Positions 9,502 to 17,661 of a DNA stretch of 64,000 bases are shown piece after piece. This DNA comes from Polyangium sp. 15x6 (lineage in GTDB: Bacteria > Myxococcota_A > Polyangia > Polyangiales > Polyangiaceae). The position numbers were made by a program, and so were the translations under genes. Below the pieces are notes generated by a model. The model saw only the letters and a program-made list of their open reading frames with translations, ran no database searches and was not told the origin of the DNA. Each line of letters starts with the position of its first letter. Positions within the stretch are counted from its first letter, which is position 1. The stretch spans positions 62,001 to 126,000 of the forward strand of contig NZ_JASBQE010000003.1 in NCBI RefSeq assembly GCF_029960785.1, written 5' to 3'.

Positions 9502-10734
9502 TCAGGTGGCTCGCAGCACGATGTGCGTGATCTCTGCAGGAGCCCCGAGACGCATCGGAGGCCCCGAGTGCCCAGTCCCGCGGCTGACGTAGACTCGCGT
9601 GTCGCCCAACCTGCCGAGGCCAGCGACGAATGGATCACTCAGCCGCAAGAGCCAGCGCAGCGGCCACAGTTGTCCCCCGTGAGTGTGCCCGGATAGCTGG
9701 AGATCGACCTCGTATCGAACGGCCTCGTGGATTGCCTTGGGTTGGTGCGCGAGGAGGATCAGAGGCCGTCTCGCGTCACGCCCTTCGGTGGCTCTCGCGA
9801 GATCGGCACCGTGACCGATGTCGAAGTGGGTCGCCTCGTAGTCGTCGATGCCCGCCAGGTCCAATCCATGCCCGTCACGCTCGAGCACGACGTGCTCGTT
9901 GCGGAGTACGCGGACGCCGAGCGTCGGAAGATGTGCACACCAATTCGGCGCGCCTGAATGGTACTCGTGATTTCCCGTCACGAAGAACGTGCCGAACGTC
10001 GACTCGAGGCTGGCGAGCGGAGCGACGTCATGTGCGAGGTCCTCGACGCTTCCGTCGACCAAATCGCCGGTGATGACCACGACGTCCGCGTCGAGGTCGT
10101 TCACCTTCGAAACGACGCGCTTTAGGAACCTACGTCCGACGATGGGACCGACGTGGACGTCCGAGATTTGAGCGATTCGGAACCCATCCAGCGCTCGCGG
10201 GAGCTTCGATAGATGAATTTCCACATGCTCGACGCGAAGCGTGCGCGCTTCGAGCACTGCCAATGTCGCAGCCCCGACGCCCCACGTTGCGATGAGAGTT
10301 GCGCCCGCCTCGGGACCGATGCGCTCGATCTCCGGTTGTTCGAACGTCACGAGCTCGAGCACGAGGCGTAAGAAATCGATGATGCCTGCGGCGAGCACGA
10401 GATAGAACGCAGTCCCGATCCAGACGTAAACAGGCGCAAGCCACCAGACGGACCAACGCGGCGAAACCAGACGGCTCGCGACGACCCCGGTCGGAACGCT
10501 TGCTGCGGCGAGGACGAGCATCACCGTCAGCGCGTGGTCGATGGAGGTCGGGAAACCGACGTCGCGGACGAGACGCATCCACAGGTAGTAGTGAGTGCCG
10601 CTCACCACGGCGACACCGATCGGCAGGAACGTGACGAGTGGCCGCCAACGCCCGAGGGTCGCCCGGGTCGATTGTCGCGGTGCAGCCACTCCCACACCAA
10701 CTCGAGTCTCATCCGTACGCATCGCGCGCCTCAT
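9502..10734 (-). CDS. Membrane-bound metallophosphoesterase (YkuE/COG1408 type)
   Basis: About 410 residues. The N-terminal third has four hydrophobic helices (LVTFLPIGVAVVSG onward), placing the enzyme at the inner membrane. The catalytic domain carries the complete dimetal signature in order: ISDVHVG, ITGDLVDG, VTGNHEYH, LAHQPK and LSGHTHGGQ. These supply the Asp, His and Asn ligands of calcineurin-like phosphoesterases. The substrate is not predictable. ATG 10734 is chosen; an ATG at 10722 is also possible, and the open frame extends to 10911 through an unlikely low-complexity segment crossing a large hairpin. First gene of the island, transcribed leftward, 150 bp from the broken four-helix gene. 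Confidence 0.85.
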   Translation of the reverse strand: MRRAMRTDETRVGVGVAAPRQSTRATLGRWRPLVTFLPIGVAVVSGTHYYLWMRLVRDVGFPTSIDHALTVMLVLAAASVPTGVVASRLVSPRWSVWWLAPVYVWIGTAFYLVLAAGIIDFLRLVLELVTFEQPEIERIGPEAGATLIATWGVGAATLAVLEARTLRVEHVEIHLSKLPRALDGFRIAQISDVHVGPIVGRRFLKRVVSKVNDLDADVVVITGDLVDGSVEDLAHDVAPLASLESTFGTFFVTGNHEYHSGAPNWCAHLPTLGVRVLRNEHVVLERDGHGLDLAGIDDYEATHFDIGHGADLARATEGRDARRPLILLAHQPKAIHEAVRYEVDLQLSGHTHGGQLWPLRWLLRLSDPFVAGLGRLGDTRVYVSRGTGHSGPPMRLGAPAEITHIVLRAT

Positions 10735-10778
10735 ACTTGCGGTCGTGTTTCCTTGCGGTTCATCTGAGCAGGCGTGCG

Positions 10779-10870
10779 ATCGCGCCGCGCGGCCACTGCC
10801 CGACGCTTCCGACTCGTCCCCTTCCTTCGTTGGGGTCGGCGGTGTCGGGCAGTGGCCAGGCGCGATCCGA
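10779..10870. terminator. Long imperfect inverted repeat (hairpin)
   Basis: GGCCACTGCCCGAC (10791-10804) and its exact complement GTCGGGCAGTGGCC (10844-10857) form a 14-bp stem. ATCGCGCC and GGCGCGAT extend it outward after a small asymmetric bulge. Inside the loop CCGA/TCGG and CCCC/GGGG can also pair. It lies between the end of the ALDH gene and the start of the metallophosphoesterase gene, so it may end ALDH operon transcription. It could also be a small non-autonomous repeat. Confidence 0.6.
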
Positions 10871-10952
10871 TGTGCTTGCACGCTGACGCGCTCGAGTTGG
10901 AGCGCGAACATCGAATCATCGAATGACGCGAGCGGCGTCCGATAGGCAGCCG

Positions 10953-12458
10953 TTACGGCGAGGTGTGGGCGATCGCGGCCGTCGGAAACTCGACCGGAAC
11001 CGCGATCGTCTTCGTCTCCAGATACTCTTCGAAACCTTCGATCCCCATCTCGCGGCCAATGCCCGATTGCTTGTAGCCGCCGAAGGGAGCGTTGGAAGAG
11101 AAGAAGAACGCCCCGTTCACGTTCATGGAACCCGTGCGGATACGGCGGGCAACCTTCATTGCGCGTTCGGGAGAGGCCGAGATCACCGACCCGGAAAGGC
11201 CGTAGATCGAGTCGTTCGCGATCCGGATTGCGTCTTCATCATCTTCGAAGGGGATGACGACGAGGACGGGACCGAAGATCTCTTCTTGCGCGATCGTCAT
11301 CGTGTTCTCGACGTCGGCGAAGAGAGTGGGCTCGATGTAGTAGCCTTTCGCGAAGCGCTGAGGCTTGCCCCCGCCCACGACGAGCCGCGCCCCCTCGGCC
11401 TTTCCCTTCTCGATGTAGGCGAGAACTCGCTCACGCTGTGCGGCGTTGATCATCGGCCCCATGATGTTTTTCATGTCGGTCGGGTCGCCGTAGGGCACGT
11501 TGCGATAGATCGACTCCAAAATGGAGATTGCCTCGTCGTAACGCGAGCGCGGAACGAGAAGCCGCGTGTTCAGCACGCAGCCCTGGCCGGCGTTCGCGCA
11601 CACGAAGCTGGCGCCGATCAGAGCTTGAGAGAAATCCGCATCGTCGAGGATGATCATCGCGGACTTACCGCCGAGCTCGAGCAGCGTCCTCTTGATGGTT
11701 TTCGCGGCGCTCTCCATGACGCGACGTCCCGTGGCCGTCGACCCAGTGAACGAGACGACGTCCACTCGAGGGTCGGCGGTGAGCATGGCGCCGAGCCTCC
11801 CGTCGGCCGTCGACGTCAGCACGTTGAACGCTCCCGGCGGCAGGTCCGGGCACTGCGACGCGACGCGCCCCAACATCGTGGCCGCCCACGGCGTGTCGTG
11901 AGCGGCCTTGAGCACGACCGTGCAGCCGGCCGCCAGCGCGGGAATGGTCTTCTGCAGGTTCGTTTGCACCGGCGCGTTCCAAGGCGTGATGGCCACCACC
12001 ACGCCAGCGGCCTCCTTGCACACCAGGCGACGCGCGGCGCCGCCCATGGGCGAGCCAAGGTCCTCGAGCTCGCGCTCGAACGGATAGGTGGCCAGCAACC
12101 GGAGCGAGAAGTCGATGTCCGCGACCGAGCTGTCGAGCATCGGTCCGTGCGTGAAGGCGATCGGGCATCCGCTCTCGGCGACGATCTGACGCCGCCACTC
12201 GTCGGACGCGGCCTTGAGGCCATCGCGAAGCTGGATCAGAGCTCGGATGCGCCGTGCCTTGTTGGTCGACCAATCCGACTCGTCAAAGCAGCGACGAGCG
12301 GCAGCGAGCGCGCGATCGGCATCTGCCAAGGAAGCCGCGGCCACGACCCCTGCGACCTCTTCGGTCGCTGGATTGATAACGTCGTAGGTTCGCCCCCCCT
12401 CCGCATCGACCAATGCGCCGTTGATGAAGAGCCGACGTTCTGCGTTCAGGTTTTCCAT
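10953..12458 (-). CDS. NAD(P)-dependent aldehyde dehydrogenase
   Basis: A 501-residue ALDH superfamily enzyme that oxidises an aldehyde to its acid. Visible catalytic residues are Asn161 in ITPWNAPV, Glu261 in LLELGGKS and Cys294 in NAGQGC, with FTGSTATGR for cofactor binding and FGGYKQSGIGRE near the C-terminus. The usual GQVC is GQGC here. Length is normal for the family. It is the last gene of a leftward cluster with an SDR and an antibiotic-biosynthesis-type monooxygenase, which suggests stepwise oxidation of an alcohol or aldehyde, perhaps aromatic or terpenoid. The specific substrate is inference. Confidence 0.9.
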   Translation of the reverse strand: MENLNAERRLFINGALVDAEGGRTYDVINPATEEVAGVVAAASLADADRALAAARRCFDESDWSTNKARRIRALIQLRDGLKAASDEWRRQIVAESGCPIAFTHGPMLDSSVADIDFSLRLLATYPFERELEDLGSPMGGAARRLVCKEAAGVVVAITPWNAPVQTNLQKTIPALAAGCTVVLKAAHDTPWAATMLGRVASQCPDLPPGAFNVLTSTADGRLGAMLTADPRVDVVSFTGSTATGRRVMESAAKTIKRTLLELGGKSAMIILDDADFSQALIGASFVCANAGQGCVLNTRLLVPRSRYDEAISILESIYRNVPYGDPTDMKNIMGPMINAAQRERVLAYIEKGKAEGARLVVGGGKPQRFAKGYYIEPTLFADVENTMTIAQEEIFGPVLVVIPFEDDEDAIRIANDSIYGLSGSVISASPERAMKVARRIRTGSMNVNGAFFFSSNAPFGGYKQSGIGREMGIEGFEEYLETKTIAVPVEFPTAAIAHTSP

Positions 12459-12525
12459 GGTTCGAATCTCACTTTGTCGAGCTGTCTATTTCTTCTTTTC
12501 GGAGCGACTCTTTCGATTGCGATCG

Positions 12526-13266
12526 CTAGACGAGCGCCAAAGCGTCCGCGCCCGCCGGAAAGCGGAGTTGACTGGAAACGTCGTTCGCGGCTCTCCACAC
12601 GGCTTCGGCGACGTCCGATGGAGTGGTCACCGCGCGCGGATTCGCGAACCCTGCGAAGATGGGTTCGGCGAACGCGGCGTAGGCCGCGGGAATCAGGTCC
12701 GCGACCGGGATGTCCGTGTTCTGAGCGAAATTCGTGGACGGTCCGTATCCGGGTTCAACGAGCTTGGCGCGCACGTTGAATGCCTGAAGCTCCAGCGCCA
12801 ACGACCCCGTGAAACCTTCGATTGCCATCTTGCTGGCGGTGTAGGCCGACGCGAGCGGCATCGGGGTGAGCGTCACGCTGGAGGTCACGTTCACGACCAC
12901 ACCCGACTTGCGCGAGCGAAACTGCGGGATGACGGCTTGGGTCATCGCCATCACGCCGAACGTGTTCGTCTCGAAGACCTTGCGGACGTGCGACATCGGC
13001 GTCGCCTCGAATGCTCCGACGACGCCGATGCCGGCGTTGTTGACGAGCGCGTCGAGTGGTCCGCTCGCGTCGATTGCGTGTGCAATGCTCGCTGCGCTCG
13101 TTACGTCGAGCGCGATGACGCGCATACGCTCCGAACGCGGAAAGAGATCTTCGCGTGGCGTTCGCATCGTCGCGATCACCCGCCAGCCGCGCTCGTGAAA
13201 GTAGCGCGCCGTCTCGAGCCCGTACCCAGACGAGCAACCCGTGATCAATACAGTTTTCATGCTCAT
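12526..13266 (-). CDS. Short-chain dehydrogenase/reductase (SDR)
   Basis: A 246-residue classical SDR. The cofactor loop is TGCSSGYG (9-16), the structural motif NNAG is at 76-79, and the catalytic residues are Ser near 129, Tyr142 and Lys146 in YTASK. It would interconvert an alcohol and a carbonyl with NAD(P)(H). It sits 67 bp upstream of the aldehyde dehydrogenase on the same strand, so alcohol to aldehyde to acid is a natural reading of the pair. It starts at MSMKTVLITG; a second ATG two codons on is possible. Confidence 0.9.
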   Translation of the reverse strand: MSMKTVLITGCSSGYGLETARYFHERGWRVIATMRTPREDLFPRSERMRVIALDVTSAASIAHAIDASGPLDALVNNAGIGVVGAFEATPMSHVRKVFETNTFGVMAMTQAVIPQFRSRKSGVVVNVTSSVTLTPMPLASAYTASKMAIEGFTGSLALELQAFNVRAKLVEPGYGPSTNFAQNTDIPVADLIPAAYAAFAEPIFAGFANPRAVTTPSDVAEAVWRAANDVSSQLRFPAGADALALV

Positions 13267-13372
13267 GCTCCGTTTCCGACGTGGTTAGAAGTGGACGACC
13301 CATTCGGGTCGCGTTGCGTAGTGCGTCGCGCTGCTGCTCCGTTTCGCCGCTCGCAGCGGTCCGCGAGAACTG

Positions 13373-13693
13373 TCATTCGCGTACGATCCCGCCGACGGGC
13401 AGGACGTCCTGGTAGTGCCCGGCATCGACGAGCAATGGGCCGATCTTGGCGACCAGGGCTTTCGTCTCCTCTCGCGCGAAGTGCTCGGCGTGGGCGTCCC
13501 TCGTCGTCCAGCCCTCCGTCACGTGGATCACGCTCGGGTCGTCGACCGAGCGGAAGACGAGGTAGAGAACGCAGTCCGGATTGCCCGTCGGCGTGCCGCT
13601 TAGGAGGAGATGGATCAGCTCATCCGACTTTCCGTCGCGGGCTCTGATCGTCGCCTGGAAGCCGTGAGTCGCGCTCATTCTGCATTGGGACAT
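13373..13693 (-). CDS. Antibiotic-biosynthesis monooxygenase (ABM/YgiN-like) protein
   Basis: A 106-residue protein of the ferredoxin-like ABM fold, related to quinol monooxygenase YgiN. The typical strands are visible: GFQATIRARDGKSDELIHLL, CVLYLVFRSVDDPSVIHVTE, then GWTTRDAHAEHFA. The His-bearing HVTEGW and AHAEHF segments are the family hallmark. The start is set by AGGAG 8 bp before the ATG at 13693; the open frame runs further upstream without coding character. It heads the leftward SDR/ALDH cluster. These proteins act on quinones or as detoxifying partners; the exact reaction here is unknown. Confidence 0.8.
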   Translation of the reverse strand: MSQCRMSATHGFQATIRARDGKSDELIHLLLSGTPTGNPDCVLYLVFRSVDDPSVIHVTEGWTTRDAHAEHFAREETKALVAKIGPLLVDAGHYQDVLPVGGIVRE

Positions 13694-13793
13694 CTCTGTT
13701 CTCCTTGTCGCTGGGCGAGGGCCCCCGGTCGCGTTCTCGCCATCCCTACGTAAGCCCGACGATCCGACGACCAATAACGCGCAGTCCATTCTT

Positions 13794-13811
13794 CATTCTC
13801 GATCGTCTAGA
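13794..13811 (-). promoter_or_regulatory. Candidate operator CATTCTCGATCGTCTAGA
   Basis: About 100 bp upstream of the monooxygenase start. It matches 15 of 18 positions with CATTCGCGATCGTCCAAA at 17066-17083, about 150 bp upstream of the FixJ-like regulator. Same orientation relative to both leftward genes. Confidence 0.35.
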
Positions 13812-14075
13812 GTGTCGAGCGCGATTCGCCGTCGCGGGCGCGCGGGCGCACCCACGGCTGTCGCGTGCAAGCGATTACCAATGAATCGATCGCGAGCGAT
13901 CCCTGCTCACGATAGACTGCGACGCCGGCGACGATTCGAACGCGCAACACGCGGCTCGCTCGTCGGGAACGACGCTGATTCGTGCCCTTAACCTATAGGC
14001 CGAGGCGCGCCCCTTCCACCCTCTCTTGGTAGGGTTTGGCGCGTCTCGTCGTGCTCGTCGCAGCGCGAGAGGAGC
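13812..14075. other. Intergenic part of the island
   Basis: Together with 13694-13811 this makes a 382-bp gap between the monooxygenase start and the histidine kinase stop. Apart from the two candidate operators annotated separately, I see no gene. It is richer in A and T than the core. Confidence 0.5.
14018..14035. promoter_or_regulatory. 18-bp imperfect inverted repeat, site 1
   Basis: ACCCTCTCTTGGTAGGGT, an inverted repeat with half-site ACCCT/AGGGT. It differs at three positions from the copy at 15809-15826. It lies upstream of the monooxygenase-SDR-ALDH genes and just past the kinase stop. The layout recalls the 16-18 bp inverted repeats bound by FixJ/TodT-family regulators. Confidence 0.45.
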
Positions 14076-15641
14076 TCAGAGGCGAGGCAGGACCAGATGC
14101 ACGGCCATGCCAAACGGCTGCATGGGCTCCGCCCAGATACGGCCTCCGTGGGCCAACACGATCTTGCGCGTGATCGTCAGACCGAAGCCGAGCCCATCCA
14201 CCTTCGTCGTGAACAACGGCTCGAACAGCTTCGCTTGCTGCGCGGGGGAGATCGGATCTCCGACGTCCACGATCGAAACCCGCACTGCGTCACCGTCTAC
14301 CGCGCTGCGAAGCGTGAGGAGTCGCTCGCGACCCGCCACGACTTTGAGCACGTCGATGGCGTTTCGGATGAGATTGAAGATGGCCTGCTGCAACTGCGTG
14401 ACGTCACCGTCGACCTCCGGAACGTCTTCCAGCTCCACCTGCGTTCGAATGCGCGCCCGGTCGAGCTCCACGCGCGTCATGGCCAGCACGTTGCGCAACA
14501 GGTCGTTGATTCGGACTCGGCTCCGTTGAAGGTCGCTGCCCCTCACGAGCGACCTCAGACCGTTCACCACTGCCACGACACGGTGGACGTCCCGGACCGC
14601 GCCTTCCGCGGCTTCTCTCGCCTCGTCGAGCTCCGGAGGCGAGTGGGCGAGCCAGCGCAGGCTGGCCTCGGCACTCGCCGCGATCGCAGTGAGCGGCTGA
14701 TTGATTTCGTGAATGATGGAACCCGCGAGCTCCCCGAGCGACGCTAGACGAAGCGCGTTCTCGAGCTCGGACTGCTGCCGGCGGAGGGCCGCCTCGGTCT
14801 CCCGCCGTTCCGTTACGTCGGTGAGCACGCCGTAGTAGTAGAGGTCGCCGTGGTGATCGCGGTCCACGTCACCCATGCACTGGAGCCGGCGAATCTGCCC
14901 ATCGAGAACGATCCGATACTCGAAGTTCATGGGCAGCAGGTTGGCGACACTCGTGGTGAGCTCGTCCACCGTGCGTTGTCGGTCTTCGGGGATGATCTTC
15001 TCGGCCCACACCTCGAAATCGACCACTGCGAGCGTCGGATCCAGACCGAAGAGCTTGTAGCACTCGAGCGAAGCGAACGACTGCCGCGTGCGAGTGTTGT
15101 ACCGGAAGTCTCCCATCCTCCCGACCTGCTGATGCTTCACGAGCATGCTCGTGGTCTCGCGCAACACGGTCTCGGCATCGAGCCGTGCGCGTCGCTCACG
15201 CTCGAGCATGGCGCCGAGGCGTGCTCTCTCGTGAGCGGCAGCAAATCGTTCGACGAGCGGTAAGAGTGCGGCCATCGTTTCGTTTCCCACCGAACGGCCA
15301 TGCTCGAAAACGATCTGCAACACCCCAATCGGCCCGAGTTGGTGGCGCAGCGGAATCAGTAGCTGCTCACCGATCTCGCCTGCCGTCGCGAGCCGCAGGG
15401 CCTCGCTCCCGTTCCACACGAGCTCGAGGAGCTCACGCGGGAGCTCTCCGTCGACGCGTTCCTTCGCCATCGCGGGTGTCTCGGGCGTTGCGAGGTACAC
15501 CGCCCCGCCGAATGCGTTCGCTTGGTCCAGAGCGCGCTCGAGCAGCTCCTCGGCCAGACGAGCGACTTCCGCTTCGGGTGGCGTCTGAAACTCCGCGAAC
15601 GAACTACGTAGCGCGATACGCTCAAGAATCATGGTCGCCAT
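14076..15641 (-). CDS. Soluble PAS sensor histidine kinase (FixL/NodV-like)
   Basis: 521 residues without TM helices, so cytosolic. A GAF-like region fills about 25-140 (GGAVYLATPETP, IGVLQIVFEHG), a PAS domain about 175-280 (ending GVLTDVTERRETE), HisKA holds the phosphorylated His311 in HEINQPLTAI, and the ATPase domain follows with QQAIFNLIRNAID (N box), LFEPLFTTK (F box) and GLGFGLT (G2). This is the HisKA/HATPase pattern of FixL- and TodS-type kinases. The FixJ/TodT-like regulator at 16308 and the single-domain receiver at 15921 are its likely partners, and the neighbouring oxidation genes the likely targets. Confidence 0.88.
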   Translation of the reverse strand: MATMILERIALRSSFAEFQTPPEAEVARLAEELLERALDQANAFGGAVYLATPETPAMAKERVDGELPRELLELVWNGSEALRLATAGEIGEQLLIPLRHQLGPIGVLQIVFEHGRSVGNETMAALLPLVERFAAAHERARLGAMLERERRARLDAETVLRETTSMLVKHQQVGRMGDFRYNTRTRQSFASLECYKLFGLDPTLAVVDFEVWAEKIIPEDRQRTVDELTTSVANLLPMNFEYRIVLDGQIRRLQCMGDVDRDHHGDLYYYGVLTDVTERRETEAALRRQQSELENALRLASLGELAGSIIHEINQPLTAIAASAEASLRWLAHSPPELDEAREAAEGAVRDVHRVVAVVNGLRSLVRGSDLQRSRVRINDLLRNVLAMTRVELDRARIRTQVELEDVPEVDGDVTQLQQAIFNLIRNAIDVLKVVAGRERLLTLRSAVDGDAVRVSIVDVGDPISPAQQAKLFEPLFTTKVDGLGFGLTITRKIVLAHGGRIWAEPMQPFGMAVHLVLPRL

Positions 15642-15808
15642 CCCTTACTCCCGAGCTGCGCGGGCCGCGCACGGCTCAGCTCCCGACGTGCGCATTCCGG
15701 CGTGCTTCGCCCGCTCCACGAATCGAGCGCCCCCATGCCCGCCAGGAGCTGGCGCGACCGATCGGCGACCTGCACCCGGCCCCGCGAGCTCTGCGGTGCC
15801 GCACCTCG

Positions 15809-15826
15809 ACCCTACCTTGGTGGGGT
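15809..15826. promoter_or_regulatory. 18-bp imperfect inverted repeat, site 2
   Basis: ACCCTACCTTGGTGGGGT, near-perfect dyad ACCC(T)ACC-TT-GGT(G)GGGT, in the 279-bp divergent gap between the histidine kinase and the single-domain receiver. It matches site 1 (14018-14035) at 15 of 18 positions. Confidence 0.5.
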
Positions 15827-15920
15827 GGAGCGGCAGCGACGGATCGGCTAGCCTGCACCAGGTGGTGGCCTCGCACGTACAGCCCGTGCCGGCGTTAGCA
15901 CGCTCGAACGTGAGGAATAC

Positions 15921-16301
15921 GTGCGCGCGTCTGCCCGCGAACTGATTGCCGTCGTCGACGACGATCCCGGAATCCTGAAGTCTCTCAGCAGCCTGTTGAG
16001 ATCCGCCGGCTTCCGCGTCGCGACGTTCGGGAGCGCCGAAGCCTTCCTCGCGAGTGCGGAGCGAGACGAGGCTCGATGCCTGATTCTCGACTTGGAAATG
16101 GCCGGAATGGGCGGGCTCGCGCTTTTGGCGCAGCTTGGAAAGCCACTCACGATTCCGACGGTCGTGCTCACGGCGCGGCAGAACGAAGAACTGCGCACCC
16201 GCGCCCTCGACGCCGGGGCGCACGCCTTCCTGCTGAAGCCGCCCGTGGCGGCCGTGCTCTTCGACACGATCGCCGAGGCGGTCGCGCGCACCGCGCCCTA
16301 G
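15921..16301 (+). CDS. Single-domain response regulator
   Basis: 126 residues forming only a receiver domain: acidic pocket VVDDDP (11-16), phospho-acceptor Asp57 in LILDLEM, Thr in VVLTARQ, and Lys in FLLKPP. There is no output domain. GTG start at 15921, with GAGGA 6-10 bp upstream. Divergent from the histidine kinase and convergent with the FixJ-like regulator, so it is probably a phosphate sink or a modulator in the same phosphorelay. Confidence 0.87.
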   Translation: MRASARELIAVVDDDPGILKSLSSLLRSAGFRVATFGSAEAFLASAERDEARCLILDLEMAGMGGLALLAQLGKPLTIPTVVLTARQNEELRTRALDAGAHAFLLKPPVAAVLFDTIAEAVARTAP

Positions 16302-16307
16302 CGGCAT

Positions 16308-16919
16308 TCAGCGCCCCAGCCGGGCGGACATGCGCACGAGCTCGGCCAGTGACCCCGCCTTCATCTTGCGCATCACGTGACCGCGTTGCTCCTTGACTGT
16401 GAACTCCGCGGTGCCGAACTCCGCCGCGATCTGCTTGTTGAGCAGTCCGTCGACGACACGCGCCATCACTTCGCGCTCACGTGGCGTGAGCGCTTCGTAT
16501 CGCCCACGCAACTCCAAGAGCTCCCGCCGACTGGCGCGTGCTTGCCTGTCCCGCTCGATGGCGGTCGCGACCGCGGCCGCGAGCTCGTCCGCGACGACCG
16601 GCTTGGTCAGAAAATCGTCGGCGCCCGCCTTGATGGCTCGCACCGAGGTCGGAATGTCCCCCCGTCCAGTGAGGAAGACGATGGGGAGCGGTCGATCCTG
16701 CGCCAGGAGCTGACGCTGAAGCTCGAGCCCATCGATGCCGGGTAGTTGCAGGTCCAGCAACAGGCAGGATGCACAATCCTCCAACGTGGCCCTGAGAAAC
16801 TGGTCCGCGTCTTCGAAGAGGGTGACGCGGTACCCGAGAGCACGGAGCAACGTGGAGAGCCCGGCACGGACGCGCGCGTCGTCGTCGACGACGTAGACCG
16901 TCGCGTCGTCTCGACTCAC
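16308..16919 (-). CDS. FixJ/TodT-family response regulator (receiver + LuxR HTH)
   Basis: About 203 residues from a GTG at 16919. The receiver has VVDDDARV and phospho-acceptor Asp56 in [12 protein letters not shown], plus LTGRGD and LTKP. The DNA-binding domain begins [20 protein letters not shown] and ends [18 protein letters not shown], diagnostic of the FixJ/TodT branch of LuxR-type regulators. The open frame extends to 17162 but the added residues look random. No clear ribosome site precedes the GTG. Likely the output of the kinase at 14076, acting on the ACCC-dyad sites nearby; that link is inference. Confidence 0.87.
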   Translation of the reverse strand: MSRDDATVYVVDDDARVRAGLSTLLRALGYRVTLFEDADQFLRATLEDCASCLLLDLQLPGIDGLELQRQLLAQDRPLPIVFLTGRGDIPTSVRAIKAGADDFLTKPVVADELAAAVATAIERDRQARASRRELLELRGRYEALTPREREVMARVVDGLLNKQIAAEFGTAEFTVKEQRGHVMRKMKAGSLAELVRMSARLGR

Positions 16920-17065
16920 GTGGCACCGCCGCGGTCGCCCTGGTTGCGCATGCGCTCCCAGTGAAGGTCGGCTTCCCCGAGGCGCGCTCCCCGTAGCGAG
17001 ACGAACGTCATATCCCGAGCCTACCACGACGACGCGACGTCTTCCATCTTCGGTCGTCGATGATC

Positions 17066-17083
17066 CATTCGCGATCGTCCAAA
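17066..17083 (-). promoter_or_regulatory. Candidate operator CATTCGCGATCGTCCAAA
   Basis: About 150 bp upstream of the FixJ-like regulator. 15 of 18 positions agree with the site at 13794-13811 before the monooxygenase gene. Confidence 0.35.
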
Positions 17084-17146
17084 CCAACGGAGACGGTCGC
17101 CGGACCTCAGAGGGACTGGCGCGGTGGCTTGCGCGTGATTGCTGGG

Positions 17147-17296
17147 TACGACCGGCAATCATGTGCGCTCGTGGTGGATGCGTTTGTTCGGGAATTGCAG
17201 CGAAGCTATCGCTGGCGAGCGAAGCGCGCGTTTGGCTTGTCCAGCGTGAAAGAGGCCTTCACGGGCACAGCGACGGTGATTCAGCGGTTCGACTCG
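17147..17296 (+). pseudogene. IS91-type (Y2/ISCR-like) transposase remnant
   Basis: About 50 codons read [20 protein letters not shown] followed by [13 protein letters not shown]. From memory this corresponds to the segment just before the HUH metal motif of IS91-family transposases, where family members continue SALRLNVHFH. Here the homology breaks at FDS, and the next residues (VDVASPRYLAAHP) do not belong. No zinc-binding N-terminus or catalytic tyrosines are visible, so this is a decayed fragment. It lies at the right end of the island. Confidence 0.5.
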
Positions 17297-17661
17297 GTCG
17301 ACGTCGCTTCGCCCCGCTATCTCGCCGCCCACCCGCGCATCAAGGAGCCCGCAGGCCCGCCGATCTCGCCAAGCACCAAATCATTTCGGGCTCGATTCCT
17401 GGGTCTTCACGCCAGCCAAGGGCTCGTCGAAACCCCGCACCGTCCAGTTCGCGCCGCGATTCACTGTCGATCGTCCCCGCCGACGCGGAGCATCCGCCGC
17501 TGCCGGTGCATCTGCTTGCCCCGCAAGGCCGCATGGCGGTGCCCAAGGTCATGGCATCCTTGAAATGTGCTGGTAGCGACCGGGAGCGAAGTCCGCGAGC
17601 TCTACGACCGTCAGCTCGGACGTGATGAGCGACTGAGTAACCTCTCGGGGCCACCCGGTCG
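17297..17661. other. Region without a recognisable gene
   Basis: 365 bp between the transposase remnant and the CxCGCG gene. Several short frames are open but none has family similarity or a ribosome site. Possibly further decayed mobile-element DNA. Confidence 0.4.

Noticed and set aside
17060-17563. An intact 167-residue gene
   Set aside because: Only the middle 50 residues resemble a protein family (IS91 transposase); both flanks look random.
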